Below, piece after piece: positions 7,262 through 15,706 of a stretch of DNA of 40,328 nt; within the stretch, counting starts at the first letter, position 1, and the number at the start of each line of letters is the position of its first letter. The notes beneath the pieces were generated by a model. That model saw only the letters and a list, made by a program, of their open reading frames with translations. It searched no databases and was not told the DNA's origin. Source of the DNA: a virus; the IMG/VR virus record IMGVR_UViG_3300049810_002844, positions 1 through 40,328 of that record. One strand, 5' to 3'. The translations under genes were made by a program, and so were the position numbers.

Positions 7262-7929
7262 TTGACCCAATACTTATAGAAGGTCAAACGTTTAAGTCCA
7301 GCGAGGCTCATGTAGATAAATTTAATACTCCTGCGGCATTAGGAATAAGTTGGCGCCCAGGAAAAGAATTAAAAAGCTACGAAATATCAAATTGCGTTAT
7401 TGATGGCTCTGAGGCAGGCGAAGGATTAAAGCTATCATTCTGTTATGATGTTCATGTTAAAAATTGCATCATTCATGGCGGCGTAGAGGATTGTGTAGAC
7501 ATTGTTCGTGGAGGAGATATTTTATTTTATAAATGCAAATTTATATCTCATAATACAAAGCAGCATATTACAGTTAAAGGTGGAGCGAAAAACATAAAAT
7601 TTATAGATTGTGAATTTGTTGGCGACTATAAAAAAACACTGGATGGCGCTTTTATAGACCTAGGAAATTGGACTGATTATGATGATGTTAATCGTCCTAG
7701 AGTCAGAAATGTTGAGATATCAAATTGTAGAATAAAAGACTCTAGCCGGAAAATATTATGCAGAGTGTTGTACTCCAACCCTCCTAAGGTAGAAAATTCA
7801 GACGGCTGGGTATTTAAGGTGCCTAAATTATTTCTAATGTTTTTTTGGCTTGGCCAGAGACTTGGTTGGCTTGGTAAGCGCAGAAGGTTTGACCCAAAAA
7901 ATTTGGAGGTTTATGATATAGAGTTATGA
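7258..7929 (+). CDS. Right-handed beta-helix protein, 223 aa
   Basis: Residues about 35-165 show repeating coils of the type I-x-x-C-x-I/F with stacked Asn and Cys (ISNCVIDG, VKNCIIHG, FYKCKFIS, FIDCEFVG, ISNCRIKD). This is the pattern of parallel beta-helix folds of the pectate-lyase/pectin-lyase type. No clear lyase catalytic residues are identified. The C-terminal part has an aromatic, hydrophobic helix (about 185-205) next to a basic run. No signal peptide. It overlaps neighbours by 4 nt on both sides (ATGA). Beta-helix proteins in phages are usually tailspike or fibre parts, but its place before a nuclease and TerL is unusual, so the function stays open. Confidence 0.65.
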   Translation: MIDPILIEGQTFKSSEAHVDKFNTPAALGISWRPGKELKSYEISNCVIDGSEAGEGLKLSFCYDVHVKNCIIHGGVEDCVDIVRGGDILFYKCKFISHNTKQHITVKGGAKNIKFIDCEFVGDYKKTLDGAFIDLGNWTDYDDVNRPRVRNVEISNCRIKDSSRKILCRVLYSNPPKVENSDGWVFKVPKLFLMFFWLGQRLGWLGKRRRFDPKNLEVYDIEL

Positions 7930-8882
7930 GTGATTACGAATGCAAGGTCTGCGGAAAAACTTTCAAAAACGAAAGAGGTTTGCACTGCCATATAAAAGAA
8001 CATGATTTATATGTCGCAGAATATTATACAAAATATTACCCCCGGAGAAGTCTTTTAAATCAAACTCCAATACCTTTTAAAAAAGGCATGAAGCCTCAAG
8101 ATTATTTTAATCAAGACTTTATAGATAAAAGAGAAATGAAAAAATGGCTACAGCAAGCACATGAAGAAGATGCTCAGGAATATATATTAAAAACATTTAG
8201 GCGTAGGATTCAATCGAAAAATTTATCTTTATTGCCGAGCCATCTAGAAGTTGAAATTAATAAACTTCCCTCAATTGATCATTGTATTAAAAGTTTTGGA
8301 TCGTATTCTGAGCTAGCAAAAAGACTATCTGTCAAACCAATGTTTACCAAGCGACTTCCTGTAGACTTTTGGAATATAAAACCTGAGATAAAAATATTTA
8401 TAGATACAAGAGAGCAACAACCCTTAAGCTTTCGCAAGCAGGAAATGATGAAATTAGATTTCGGAGATTATACTGCTGCTGGAGATCATTACTCTTATAC
8501 TTATATAGACCGAAAGAGCGCTAATGATCTTATAGGAACTTTGAGTTTGAAAAATTTAGATAGATTTAAACGAGAGATCTCTAGAGCTAAGGATGCGGAC
8601 TCCTATGTATTTATTGTAGTCGAATCAGATTTGCAGGGGCTAGAAGCTTATGTCAGAGCCGCAAAAAGAAATAAGTTTGGCCCAAGTAAAACAAATCTTA
8701 GTTTTATATATCACAATATGCGAGAGATAGCACATCAATTTAAAGGAGTTTGCCAGTTTGTTTTTACTGGCAGCAGAGAATCTTCTGAAGATATAATAGA
8801 GAGGATTTTATATTTTGGAGAAAAAATGTGGGATGTTGACCTACAATACTATTTAGATAATCATGAGTTGGGAAGAGGGTAA
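7926..8882 (+). CDS. C2H2 zinc finger + ERCC4 (XPF-type) nuclease
   Basis: An N-terminal classical C2H2 finger (Cys6-x2-Cys9-x12-His22-x3-His26) is followed by a linker of about 130 residues. An ERCC4 nuclease core comes next: FIDTREQQPL, LDFGDYTAAG, then YIDRKSANDLIGTL and a LDRFKREI helix. The usual ERK triad reads DRK here, a conservative Glu-to-Asp change. XPF/Mus81-type nucleases cut branched or flapped DNA. The gene overlaps TerL by 20 nt, a position that in many HK97-type phages holds an HNH nuclease needed for packaging. A packaging or junction-clearing role is therefore inferred. Confidence 0.8.
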   Translation: MSDYECKVCGKTFKNERGLHCHIKEHDLYVAEYYTKYYPRRSLLNQTPIPFKKGMKPQDYFNQDFIDKREMKKWLQQAHEEDAQEYILKTFRRRIQSKNLSLLPSHLEVEINKLPSIDHCIKSFGSYSELAKRLSVKPMFTKRLPVDFWNIKPEIKIFIDTREQQPLSFRKQEMMKLDFGDYTAAGDHYSYTYIDRKSANDLIGTLSLKNLDRFKREISRAKDADSYVFIVVESDLQGLEAYVRAAKRNKFGPSKTNLSFIYHNMREIAHQFKGVCQFVFTGSRESSEDIIERILYFGEKMWDVDLQYYLDNHELGRG

Positions 8883-10731
8883 TCAAAAATATAGAAATAT
8901 AGAGGATATTAATGCTCATATTATGGGTCTTGAGGGTTTCGTTGAAGAGCACGAGGCTAAACTTTTGCTGTATAAATTTTTAAGAGAGAATCCTACGTTT
9001 ACAACAGAGTTAATTTCTGGCATAAAACTATTTCCATTTCAGCACCTGGCAATTAAGTCAATGTTTAATACAGATTATTTTATGGGAGTATGGAGCCGAG
9101 GAATGTCTAAGTCATTTACAACGGGCATATATGCTTTTCTGGATGCTATACTCCACCAGGGTGTGGAGATTGGAATATTATCCAAGTCTTTTCGTCAAGC
9201 AAAAATGATATTTAAAAAAATTGAAGATATTGCTGCTAAGCCAGAGGCTGCGTTCTTAGCTCAATGCATAACAAGAAAATCAAAAAGCAATGATGAGTGG
9301 CTAATGGAAATTGGACAATCAAGAATTCGAGCATTGCCTCTCGGTGATGGTGAGAAACTTCGTGGTTTTAGGTTTCATAGAATTATTATCGATGAGTTCT
9401 TATTGATGCCTGAAAGAATTTATAACGAGGTTATTGTGCCCTTTTTGTCTGTTGTGGAAAATCCAACCCAGAGAGAAGATCTATATAATCTAGAAACTAA
9501 ATTAATTAAAGAAGGCAAAATGACTGAGGAGGAAAGATATAAATGGCCGAACAACAAATTAATAATGCTTTCTTCTGCTAGTTATAAATTTGAATATATG
9601 TATAAGCTATATAGTCAGTTTGATGAATTGATTGCTAATCCACTTGAAAAACAAGATGATGCAAATAGAATTATTATGCAATTTAGTTATGACTGTGCTC
9701 CTAGGCAATTGTACGATCAGAACTTGATTGATCAAGCTAAGGCAACCATGAGTCAAAGCCAGTTCGAGCGTGAGTTTGGTGCTATTTTTACTGATGATAG
9801 TAGTGGCTATTTTAAAACATCAAGAATGGCGGCATGTTCGATTCAGCCTGGAGAAGGTCAATCTATAGAAGTCAAAGGAGAACCTGGCGCAAAATATATT
9901 TTAGCGTTTGACCCAAGCTGGGCTGAGTCAGAAAGCTCTGACGACTTTGCGATGTCTGTATTTAAAATAGCTGAAAAAACAGGCCAAGGTATACTGGTTC
10001 ACTCTTACGCCATGCCAGGTACTAACTTGAGGCATCATATGGATTATTTTTATTATTTATTAACCAGCTTTAATATAGTATCCATTGTTGGTGACTATAA
10101 TGGTGGCGTTCAATTCATTAGTGCTGTTAATCAAAGTTCTTTATTTAAGAAGAATAATATAAAAATCGGCATGATCTCTGCCCCTTTCGATAAGCCAGAA
10201 GAATACAAGAAAGATTTGCTTACTGCAAGAAGGGAGTATAATAAAAATACTTGGAAAATATGTATACTTCGAAAACCAACCTCTTCATGGATTAGAACTT
10301 CCAATGAATTATTGCAGGCTAATTTTGACCACAAAAGAATTTGGTTTGGAGCTAGAGCTACAAACGACGAATATAAAGAGCAGACAAAGAAAAAAATCCC
10401 AATTAAGAAATTAAAGTTTTTAAAAACTGCAGACGCCTATCATAAACAATCTGACACAGCTAAGATGATTGATTTTGTAGAAAACCAATATGATTTAATT
10501 GAATCAACCAAAGGGCAATGTGCCTTAATACAAATAAAAACTTCTCCTCAGGGTAACCAAACTTTTGATCTTCCCGACAATCTGAAAAGACAAACCGGCC
10601 CAGATAAAGCAAGAAAAGATTCTTATTCCGCTTTAGTACTTGGGAATTGGATGATTAAGATACATAATGATATGATGAACGTTAATGTGGATAACATTCA
10701 AACTACTTTCACCCCTATGTTTATAGGATAA
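8863..10731 (+). CDS. terL: Terminase large subunit
   Basis: The 622-residue packaging motor. ATPase domain: Q-motif region FPFQHLAIK (about 57-65), Walker A WSRGMSKS (77-84), Walker B HRIIIDEF (about 172-179), and a coupling SSAS segment. Nuclease domain (RNase H fold): ILAFDPSW (about 346-353) as the first acidic strand, IVGDYNGG as the second, and a late acidic site near AYHKQSDTAKMID or the C-terminal KDSYSAL helix. Length is normal for TerL. ATG start inside the ERCC4 gene. The C-terminus ends 33 nt before the protease-scaffold gene, which has its own promoter-like element. Confidence 0.92.
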   Translation: MSWEEGNQKYRNIEDINAHIMGLEGFVEEHEAKLLLYKFLRENPTFTTELISGIKLFPFQHLAIKSMFNTDYFMGVWSRGMSKSFTTGIYAFLDAILHQGVEIGILSKSFRQAKMIFKKIEDIAAKPEAAFLAQCITRKSKSNDEWLMEIGQSRIRALPLGDGEKLRGFRFHRIIIDEFLLMPERIYNEVIVPFLSVVENPTQREDLYNLETKLIKEGKMTEEERYKWPNNKLIMLSSASYKFEYMYKLYSQFDELIANPLEKQDDANRIIMQFSYDCAPRQLYDQNLIDQAKATMSQSQFEREFGAIFTDDSSGYFKTSRMAACSIQPGEGQSIEVKGEPGAKYILAFDPSWAESESSDDFAMSVFKIAEKTGQGILVHSYAMPGTNLRHHMDYFYYLLTSFNIVSIVGDYNGGVQFISAVNQSSLFKKNNIKIGMISAPFDKPEEYKKDLLTARREYNKNTWKICILRKPTSSWIRTSNELLQANFDHKRIWFGARATNDEYKEQTKKKIPIKKLKFLKTADAYHKQSDTAKMIDFVENQYDLIESTKGQCALIQIKTSPQGNQTFDLPDNLKRQTGPDKARKDSYSALVLGNWMIKIHNDMMNVNVDNIQTTFTPMFIG

Positions 10732-10743
10732 ATATAGATTTTA

Positions 10744-10753
10744 TGTGTATACT
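10744..10753 (+). promoter_or_regulatory. TGTG-TATACT promoter-like element before the head operon
   Basis: Best copy of the recurrent element. The TATACT hexamer is at 10748-10753, 11 nt before the GTG start at 10765. It would drive protease-scaffold, decoration and major capsid genes up to the terminator at 14178-14209. Confidence 0.55.
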
Positions 10754-10764
10754 AAAATAGTATT

Positions 10765-12330
10765 GTGAAAAACTACAAATATACCGCTAGATTCGCGAGC
10801 GAAGTTAAAGCATCAGAAGAATTTGATCCTGCTGGCTCAATGATCTCTGAAGCATCTCTAGATGCGCTGAAAGACTTGGTTCCAGATCAAATAGATTTAG
10901 ATAAAAATATTGATTTAATTGGTGTGGCATTTAATGCTGCAGTTGCGAATACATTTAATAAGAATGGAGATGGAATAAATACAGAGTCTGCAATCGCTAT
11001 TGCTGATTACTTTATTCATAAACCATGTAATATTGAACATCAAAAGAATAATATTGTTGGGCATGTTGTGTCTGCCGGATTTTCTGAATATGGGCATAAT
11101 AATCAATTTAAAACAATTAATGCAGATTATAAAGAACCTTTTAATATATGTTTGGGGGCTGTAGTATATAGGACCGTGGCTCAAGAATTTTCAGAAATGA
11201 TTTTAGATTCATCTGACCCTGAATCAGAAAATTATAATTCTATCTCTGCAAGCTGGGAGGTTGGGTTTAATGAATATAATATAGCTGTCGGGTCTGGAGC
11301 AGAAGCAAGAATTATTACTGATGAGACAGAAATAAAAGAAATGTCAAAATATTTAAAAGCTTTTGGCGGAGAAGGTAAAAACGAAGACGGTCAAGAAATC
11401 AATAGGCTTATCGTCGGGGAGATTTTTCCTCTTGGAATTGGATTTACCAATAACCCCGCTGCTGACGTTAAAGGTATAATCGTTAAGGAAAAAAAATCTA
11501 AAACAGATACCGAAACCTCTACAGAAGAAGATGTTGAGGCACAAGAAACTTTTCAAGAAAAAAGTTCTCATTTAGATAATGAGACTGTAATACAAAAAGA
11601 AGAACAATTTTTCTCACAAATTATGGAAAAAACAGAAATACTAAAAGATATCGAACAGCTCCTTTCTGAAAAGGCGGCTGCGAAAGACTTTTCGGATGAA
11701 GCTATCGCTAACATTACCAAGGTTTTTCATGACGCTATTCGTGAGAAGAGCGAAGAGTATGTCAATGAAATCGAAAAAGCGAAAGCAGAAAAAGCCGAAG
11801 CCCAAAGTGCAAAAGAAGAATTATCTAAAACTCTCTCTGATCTACAAGAGAAGCTCACCGATGCAGAATCCAAGCTTGAGAGTCTTGAGGAAGAAAAATC
11901 CGAAAGAGAAGCTCAAGCAAGATTTAATGCCCGTATGAGCCTGCTTGAAGATTCTTACGAGTTTGATGATGAAGATAAGAAAATTATTGCTGCAGAAATT
12001 TCACAGCTTGATGAAACCGAAGAATGCTTCGCAGAGTATCAAGAAAAAGTTTCTGTTGTTTTTAAAAACAAGAACAAAGAATTTTTGCAAAAATTAGCTG
12101 AAGAAATGGAAGCTAAAATTCAAGCAGAAGTAGAAAAACGCTTGACAGAAACATCTCAAGCCAGTGCTACAGAACAAACCGAAGAGGTTGAAGAGTCTGG
12201 AGATCTTGGTGAAGTTGTTGCTGAAGAAGCGAATATTTCTAACAACAATGGAGAAACCATTGAAACCGAACAAAGTCTTAAAGAAAAATTCCAACAAGCT
12301 TTCCAAGACTCTGTTAAGGTAAAATACTAA
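10765..12330 (+). CDS. Prohead protease-scaffold fusion protein
   Basis: GTG start. Residues about 1-230 form a prohead-protease-like domain: a possible catalytic His in CNIEHQ followed by IVGHVV, a conserved SxSASWEVGF strand, and a GEIFPLGIGFTNNPA block that matches the end of phage head-protease domains. After a Thr/Glu-rich linker (about 235-285) the rest is a long acidic helical region with strong coiled-coil character (about 325-385 and 410-450), typical of scaffolds. Protease and scaffold in one chain resembles lambda gpC/Nu3 in principle and differs from the split T4 gp21/gp22. A FNKNGDGIN stretch near residue 65 looks calcium-loop-like. It lies directly upstream of the decoration and capsid genes, as expected. 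Confidence 0.8.
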   Translation: MKNYKYTARFASEVKASEEFDPAGSMISEASLDALKDLVPDQIDLDKNIDLIGVAFNAAVANTFNKNGDGINTESAIAIADYFIHKPCNIEHQKNNIVGHVVSAGFSEYGHNNQFKTINADYKEPFNICLGAVVYRTVAQEFSEMILDSSDPESENYNSISASWEVGFNEYNIAVGSGAEARIITDETEIKEMSKYLKAFGGEGKNEDGQEINRLIVGEIFPLGIGFTNNPAADVKGIIVKEKKSKTDTETSTEEDVEAQETFQEKSSHLDNETVIQKEEQFFSQIMEKTEILKDIEQLLSEKAAAKDFSDEAIANITKVFHDAIREKSEEYVNEIEKAKAEKAEAQSAKEELSKTLSDLQEKLTDAESKLESLEEEKSEREAQARFNARMSLLEDSYEFDDEDKKIIAAEISQLDETEECFAEYQEKVSVVFKNKNKEFLQKLAEEMEAKIQAEVEKRLTETSQASATEQTEEVEESGDLGEVVAEEANISNNNGETIETEQSLKEKFQQAFQDSVKVKY

Positions 12331-12347
12331 TTTAAGGATTTAATATT

Positions 12348-12998
12348 ATGGCTACAAGATTAGAACCATATAGAGATTACAGCGAGCATGAAGTTATAAA
12401 CATGTACTCGCTTGCGGTTGACGGCGCAGTCGATTTACACGACTGGAAAGCCGGAACCTCCGGTATATATGACGCAGGGGTCGTTGTAACCTTAGGTGAC
12501 TCAGTGTTACCGGGTGATCTCCCTGGATTTGCTGCCGCAGGTTCAAACCTACGAAAGTACTTAGGTGCAGAAATTACTTCCGGCCATGTCGGAATTAATG
12601 CCATGCCCTTTGTAGAAATGACCGTTAATGCCGGAGATAATACAACTCCAGCAATCGGGATTACATTAAGGCAAACTCTTGCTTATGATGAAAACGATGA
12701 AAATCTTCTTCGTTATCCTCTTAAAAAAGACGAGCTTCAAGCTGTCATTCCTGGACAAGCAGTGCCGATTTTGACAAGAGGTTTGGTTCTTTTGAGCTAC
12801 ACCGCTTTTGAGACCGTGCCTGATGCAGGTGATGCTATTACTACTTGTGCTACCGCTGGTAAACTGGATAAAGATTCTGGCGGCGGAGATCAAGTCGTCG
12901 GACGTTGTATCGGTGTTGGACCAGGCACAGTTGATTTGTCGGGTTCAGGTCAATCTGCTACCGCAGCTACAAAGTATCTTTGTAAGCTTTCATTCTAA
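12348..12998 (+). CDS. Head decoration/stabilisation protein (putative)
   Basis: The 216-residue product is Gly/Ala/Asp/Thr-rich, without helix-rich or membrane segments. A beta-rich reading contains VVVTLGDSVLPGDLPGF, ILTRGLVLLSY and a Gly/Ser-rich C-terminus ending in hydrophobic-aromatic. It sits between protease-scaffold and major capsid protein, the standard slot for the lambda gpD-type decoration protein. A good ribosome site (AAGGA at 12334-12338) lies 9 nt before the ATG. Codon use here and in the capsid gene is visibly more GC-ending than in flanking genes, as expected for abundant virion proteins. The call is by position and composition. Confidence 0.7.
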   Translation: MATRLEPYRDYSEHEVINMYSLAVDGAVDLHDWKAGTSGIYDAGVVVTLGDSVLPGDLPGFAAAGSNLRKYLGAEITSGHVGINAMPFVEMTVNAGDNTTPAIGITLRQTLAYDENDENLLRYPLKKDELQAVIPGQAVPILTRGLVLLSYTAFETVPDAGDAITTCATAGKLDKDSGGGDQVVGRCIGVGPGTVDLSGSGQSATAATKYLCKLSF

Positions 12999-13013
12999 GG
13001 AGAATATTGAAAA

Positions 13014-14156
13014 ATGGAAATTAAAATCGAAAGAACTCCAGAGCAGGTCGAGCTAGTAAAAGCTATGGCCTCCAAGAACCGTGAAGTTGCTTATGAAGCT
13101 CAAGCTGCGCTTGGGGATTTCATCGGACCAGTATTGGCCGAAGTTGTTAATCAAGCTCCTACGGTAAGTAACTTGTTTACTAGCCTTCAGTTTAACTCTG
13201 AAGATAACGCAAGCATTCCTTTGGACCTTTATCACGATATTACTGATGAAGATTATGTTCAAATTTGGAGTCAGAACACCCCAGGTGGTCTGCCTACAAA
13301 CCATGTTGCACCAGTACAACAAGAAATGAAATTTACCACCTATCGCCTTGATAGTGCTGTTTCCTTTGATAAAAGGTTCGCTCAGCGCTCTCGCATGGAT
13401 GTGGTAAGCAAGACTTTTACAAGAATTGCACAAGAAATTCTTTTAAAGCAAGAAAAAACATCTGCTACCATGATTATGACAGCATTGGCTAACGCTAGTA
13501 CAAATACTAAGCAACATGTTGTTCGTTCTCATACAGCAGACCGTTTCCTTCTCGCCGACCTGAATGCGTTGTTTACCCTCGCCAAGAGAATTAATTCTGC
13601 TTGGACGGGCGGAACACCTACCGAGCGTCGCGGAAAAGGAATCACAGACCTTCTCGTTTCTCCTGAAATCGTAGAAGAATTACGTGGAATGGCATACAAC
13701 CCAATCAACACGAAAGCTAGCCCTATCGCGGCTAACTCGACTGGAGAAGGTATTCCTGCCACAGACGATGTTCGCAACGCTGTTTTTAATAGCGCTGGCA
13801 TTCCTGAATTCTACGGAGTTTCTATTATGGAGCTTAACGAAATGGGTATTGGTCAAAAATTCAATGATGTCTTTGATACTGTCGCAGGTGCTACAACCTT
13901 TGCTGCCAATGTTGGCTCAGCAGGTGGAGCCGCAGCTGAATTTGACGGTGCTTCCGAAGAAATCATCGTTGGAGCCGACCTTTCTCGTGAGTCCTTGCTT
14001 CGTGCAGTAGCTACTGATTCTGAAAGCGGAGCCGAGTTTGACTTGGTTGTTGATGATCAGTGGGTAAGCCGCTCTCAAAAGATTGGTTATTACGGATCTC
14101 TTGAAGAAGGCCGCATGATTGTAGACGATCGCGTTCTTACAGGAATTATTGTTTAA
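13014..14156 (+). CDS. Major capsid protein, HK97 fold
   Basis: The 380-residue product has the expected layout. An N-terminal helical arm (about 5-45) is followed by a P-domain with the Q-x-E-M-K-F-T-T-Y-R strand and a long spine helix (FTRIAQEILLKQEKTSATMIM, about 135-160). An A-domain region has LLVSPEIVEELR and IPEFYGVSIMELNEMG, and the C-terminal region ends in GYYGSLEEGRMIVDDRVLTGIIV. AAGGAGA at 12997-13003 is a strong ribosome site 10 nt before the ATG. It is the last gene before a strong terminator, and codon use is richer in C- and G-ending codons than average for the window. Confidence 0.88.
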   Translation: MEIKIERTPEQVELVKAMASKNREVAYEAQAALGDFIGPVLAEVVNQAPTVSNLFTSLQFNSEDNASIPLDLYHDITDEDYVQIWSQNTPGGLPTNHVAPVQQEMKFTTYRLDSAVSFDKRFAQRSRMDVVSKTFTRIAQEILLKQEKTSATMIMTALANASTNTKQHVVRSHTADRFLLADLNALFTLAKRINSAWTGGTPTERRGKGITDLLVSPEIVEELRGMAYNPINTKASPIAANSTGEGIPATDDVRNAVFNSAGIPEFYGVSIMELNEMGIGQKFNDVFDTVAGATTFAANVGSAGGAAAEFDGASEEIIVGADLSRESLLRAVATDSESGAEFDLVVDDQWVSRSQKIGYYGSLEEGRMIVDDRVLTGIIV

Positions 14157-14177
14157 GATTTAATCTTAAAGACATTT

Positions 14178-14209
14178 AAAAAAATCCACCTTTTGGTGGA
14201 TTTTTTTTT
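14178..14209 (+). terminator. Rho-independent terminator of the head operon
   Basis: An AATCCACC / GGTGGATT stem with a TTTT loop (14191-14194), extended by A-T pairs and followed by nine T residues (14201-14209), 21 nt after the capsid stop. It is the strongest rightward terminator in the window. Confidence 0.92.
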
Positions 14210-14229
14210 GTTCTCGTATATAATGTATT

Positions 14230-14239
14230 TGTGTATCCT
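14230..14239 (+). promoter_or_regulatory. TGTG-TATCCT promoter-like element
   Basis: It lies between the head-operon terminator and the ATG at 14248 (hexamer ends 8 nt before it). A separate TATAAT at about 14217-14222 is also present just upstream, so two overlapping start signals are possible. Restart of transcription after the terminator is required here. Confidence 0.5.
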
Positions 14240-14247
14240 ATAGAGAT

Positions 14248-14667
14248 ATGAGTCAAAAAAAAGTAACCAAAAAGAGCGTTCGTGCTCGTAAGCCTAAGTC
14301 TAAAAAAGAGAAGCTTAATAAGCTAACTCAAACTAACGGCAAGGTTTATGAAGACGAAGATACAAAAAAAACAAGAAAGCTAGAACAGATTCTGGACGTC
14401 GCAGTTACGAATCCATTTGGAACTTCATCAGTCAAAGTATTCGAAGAAAACTTAGCAAATATGAATCTTTCAGAAATGAAAGAAGTTGCAGTTAGAGCTG
14501 GGATTTTTCCGTCAGGAAATCAAACCATGCTTAAAAATAAACTTAAAAAAGCTTTTAAAGCTGCTAATCCTGATCAGTTACAAGTAATAATTGACAAAGG
14601 CCCACCTATAGAATTAAACCCTGAGAATCCTAAGCATAAACAGCTTATCGATTATTTAAATAGCTAA
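14248..14667 (+). CDS. SAP-like domain basic protein, 139 aa
   Basis: The first ~30 residues are a Lys/Arg-rich tail. Residues about 72-108 fit the helix-loop-helix of a SAP DNA-binding motif: L-S-E-M-K-E-V-A-V-R-A-G-I, then SGN, then a Lys-rich helix LKNKLKKAF. The C-terminus is Pro/Asn/Lys-containing. It is the first gene after the capsid terminator and is followed 1 nt later by a neck-like gene, so a DNA-binding or head-associated role is likely (inference). Independent promoter-like element upstream. Confidence 0.6.
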   Translation: MSQKKVTKKSVRARKPKSKKEKLNKLTQTNGKVYEDEDTKKTRKLEQILDVAVTNPFGTSSVKVFEENLANMNLSEMKEVAVRAGIFPSGNQTMLKNKLKKAFKAANPDQLQVIIDKGPPIELNPENPKHKQLIDYLNS

Positions 14668-14668
14668 C

Positions 14669-15145
14669 ATGCATGCGAATTACAGTCTTGCCGCTCTAGC
14701 TGCTCAAATCTATGATTCTGAGTTGGTGATTGGTGGCACAGGAGCAGAAAGAGACGCTGAATTATTAATTATTCAATCTTGGCTAGAAGCTCATGTCGGA
14801 GAGGTTAACACTTTAATTAACACATCTTTTACTGTAAGTAATGGTGAGGTTGAAGGTTTCCACGAAGAAGAGGCTGGAATATTGCGAGAACTGTATGTGA
14901 TTCAATACTATAAAAAACAAAGTCGTTCGGTCTTAAAGCAGGCTGACGACTCTTCTAATTCTTTAGATTTCTCTGAATTAAGAGAAGGAGATTCCGTAAT
15001 TAAAAGATCTTCAAAACGAGATCATTTAAAAGATTATAAAAGTTTAATAATGCATTCGCAGCAAACATTGGATAAATTAATAGCTAATTATAATACTTAT
15101 CAATCTCCTCCTTCTCAGGTTATAGAAAAAGATTCTTACAACTAA
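14669..15145 (+). CDS. Hypothetical neck/head-completion-like protein, 158 aa
   Basis: The 158-residue, mainly helical protein starts with a short MHANYSLAALAAQIYDSE helix. Its IIQSWLEAHVGEVNTLIN region resembles the helical core of head-tail connector or adaptor proteins (gp6/gp15 type), and the LRELYVIQYYKKQSR segment supports this. The C-terminal part is charged, ending in a Ser/Pro tail. Position just after the head genes fits a connector. No direct family match can be claimed from reading alone. Confidence 0.6.
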   Translation: MHANYSLAALAAQIYDSELVIGGTGAERDAELLIIQSWLEAHVGEVNTLINTSFTVSNGEVEGFHEEEAGILRELYVIQYYKKQSRSVLKQADDSSNSLDFSELREGDSVIKRSSKRDHLKDYKSLIMHSQQTLDKLIANYNTYQSPPSQVIEKDSYN

Positions 15146-15151
15146 ATTTTT

Positions 15152-15161
15152 TGTGTATATA
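15152..15161 (+). promoter_or_regulatory. TGTG-TATATA promoter-like element
   Basis: It lies just after the stop at 15145. The hexamer ends 5 nt before the ATG at 15167, predicting a leaderless transcript for the last gene of the rightward block. Confidence 0.5.
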
Positions 15162-15166
15162 TTGCT

Positions 15167-15706
15167 ATGGAAAACTACTCTGATTTAAAATTCTTGACTG
15201 ACGAATCTATTGCTAACGATGAAGATTTAAGAATGTATAAATCTCAACTATATCAATTAGCTAAATGCGCTCAAAGCTTATTTGAGATGTTGGAATCTGG
15301 GGAGCAGTTAGAAGAGTGGATGAAAAGCGCGATTATAACCTCATATAACGGCCTAGAAAAGGTTTCTAACTATGTAGAGTATGAGACTTCATTCCCAGCA
15401 GTAAAAGACCCTCTAGAAGACCTAGGGGACGAAGAAAAGGAAACTAATAATTATCTTACAAATGAAGATAAGCGATTCCCTGTTCCACAAGAGGGTGAAG
15501 GCGGAGATGATTTTATGGGAAGATGTTTAGCAGACCCAGCGATGAAGGGAAGGTATCCAACTCAATCCGATAGGTTCCTTGCGTGCATGTTGGTATTTAA
15601 TAAGCCACCAAAAAATGAAGCCAACAATCCTGGCGAAAAGTTTGAAGATCCTATGCAGCCTAAAGATGTTGCTGAAATAGATCCTGAGAAACCTATTTTA
15701 CCATAA
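15167..15706 (+). CDS. Hypothetical head-associated protein with paired-Cys motif, 179 aa
   Basis: The N-terminal ~75 residues are helical and acidic (a four-helix-like, LAKCAQSLFEMLE region). A Glu/Asp/Pro-rich linker leads to a compact motif DFMGRCLADPAMKGRYPTQSD followed by RFLACM. The motif C-x6-14-YP-x4-RxxAC is frequent in short domains at the ends of phage head proteins, where its role is unknown. The C-terminus is Pro/Asp-rich. The gene ends tail-to-tail with the leftward Clp gene, overlapping it by 14 nt, and no hairpin terminator separates the two convergent units. Confidence 0.6.
   Translation: MENYSDLKFLTDESIANDEDLRMYKSQLYQLAKCAQSLFEMLESGEQLEEWMKSAIITSYNGLEKVSNYVEYETSFPAVKDPLEDLGDEEKETNNYLTNEDKRFPVPQEGEGGDDFMGRCLADPAMKGRYPTQSDRFLACMLVFNKPPKNEANNPGEKFEDPMQPKDVAEIDPEKPILP

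Noticed and set aside
14669-15145. Firm head-tail connector family name
   Set aside because: Only general helical resemblance and position support it, so the gene is left as hypothetical neck-like.
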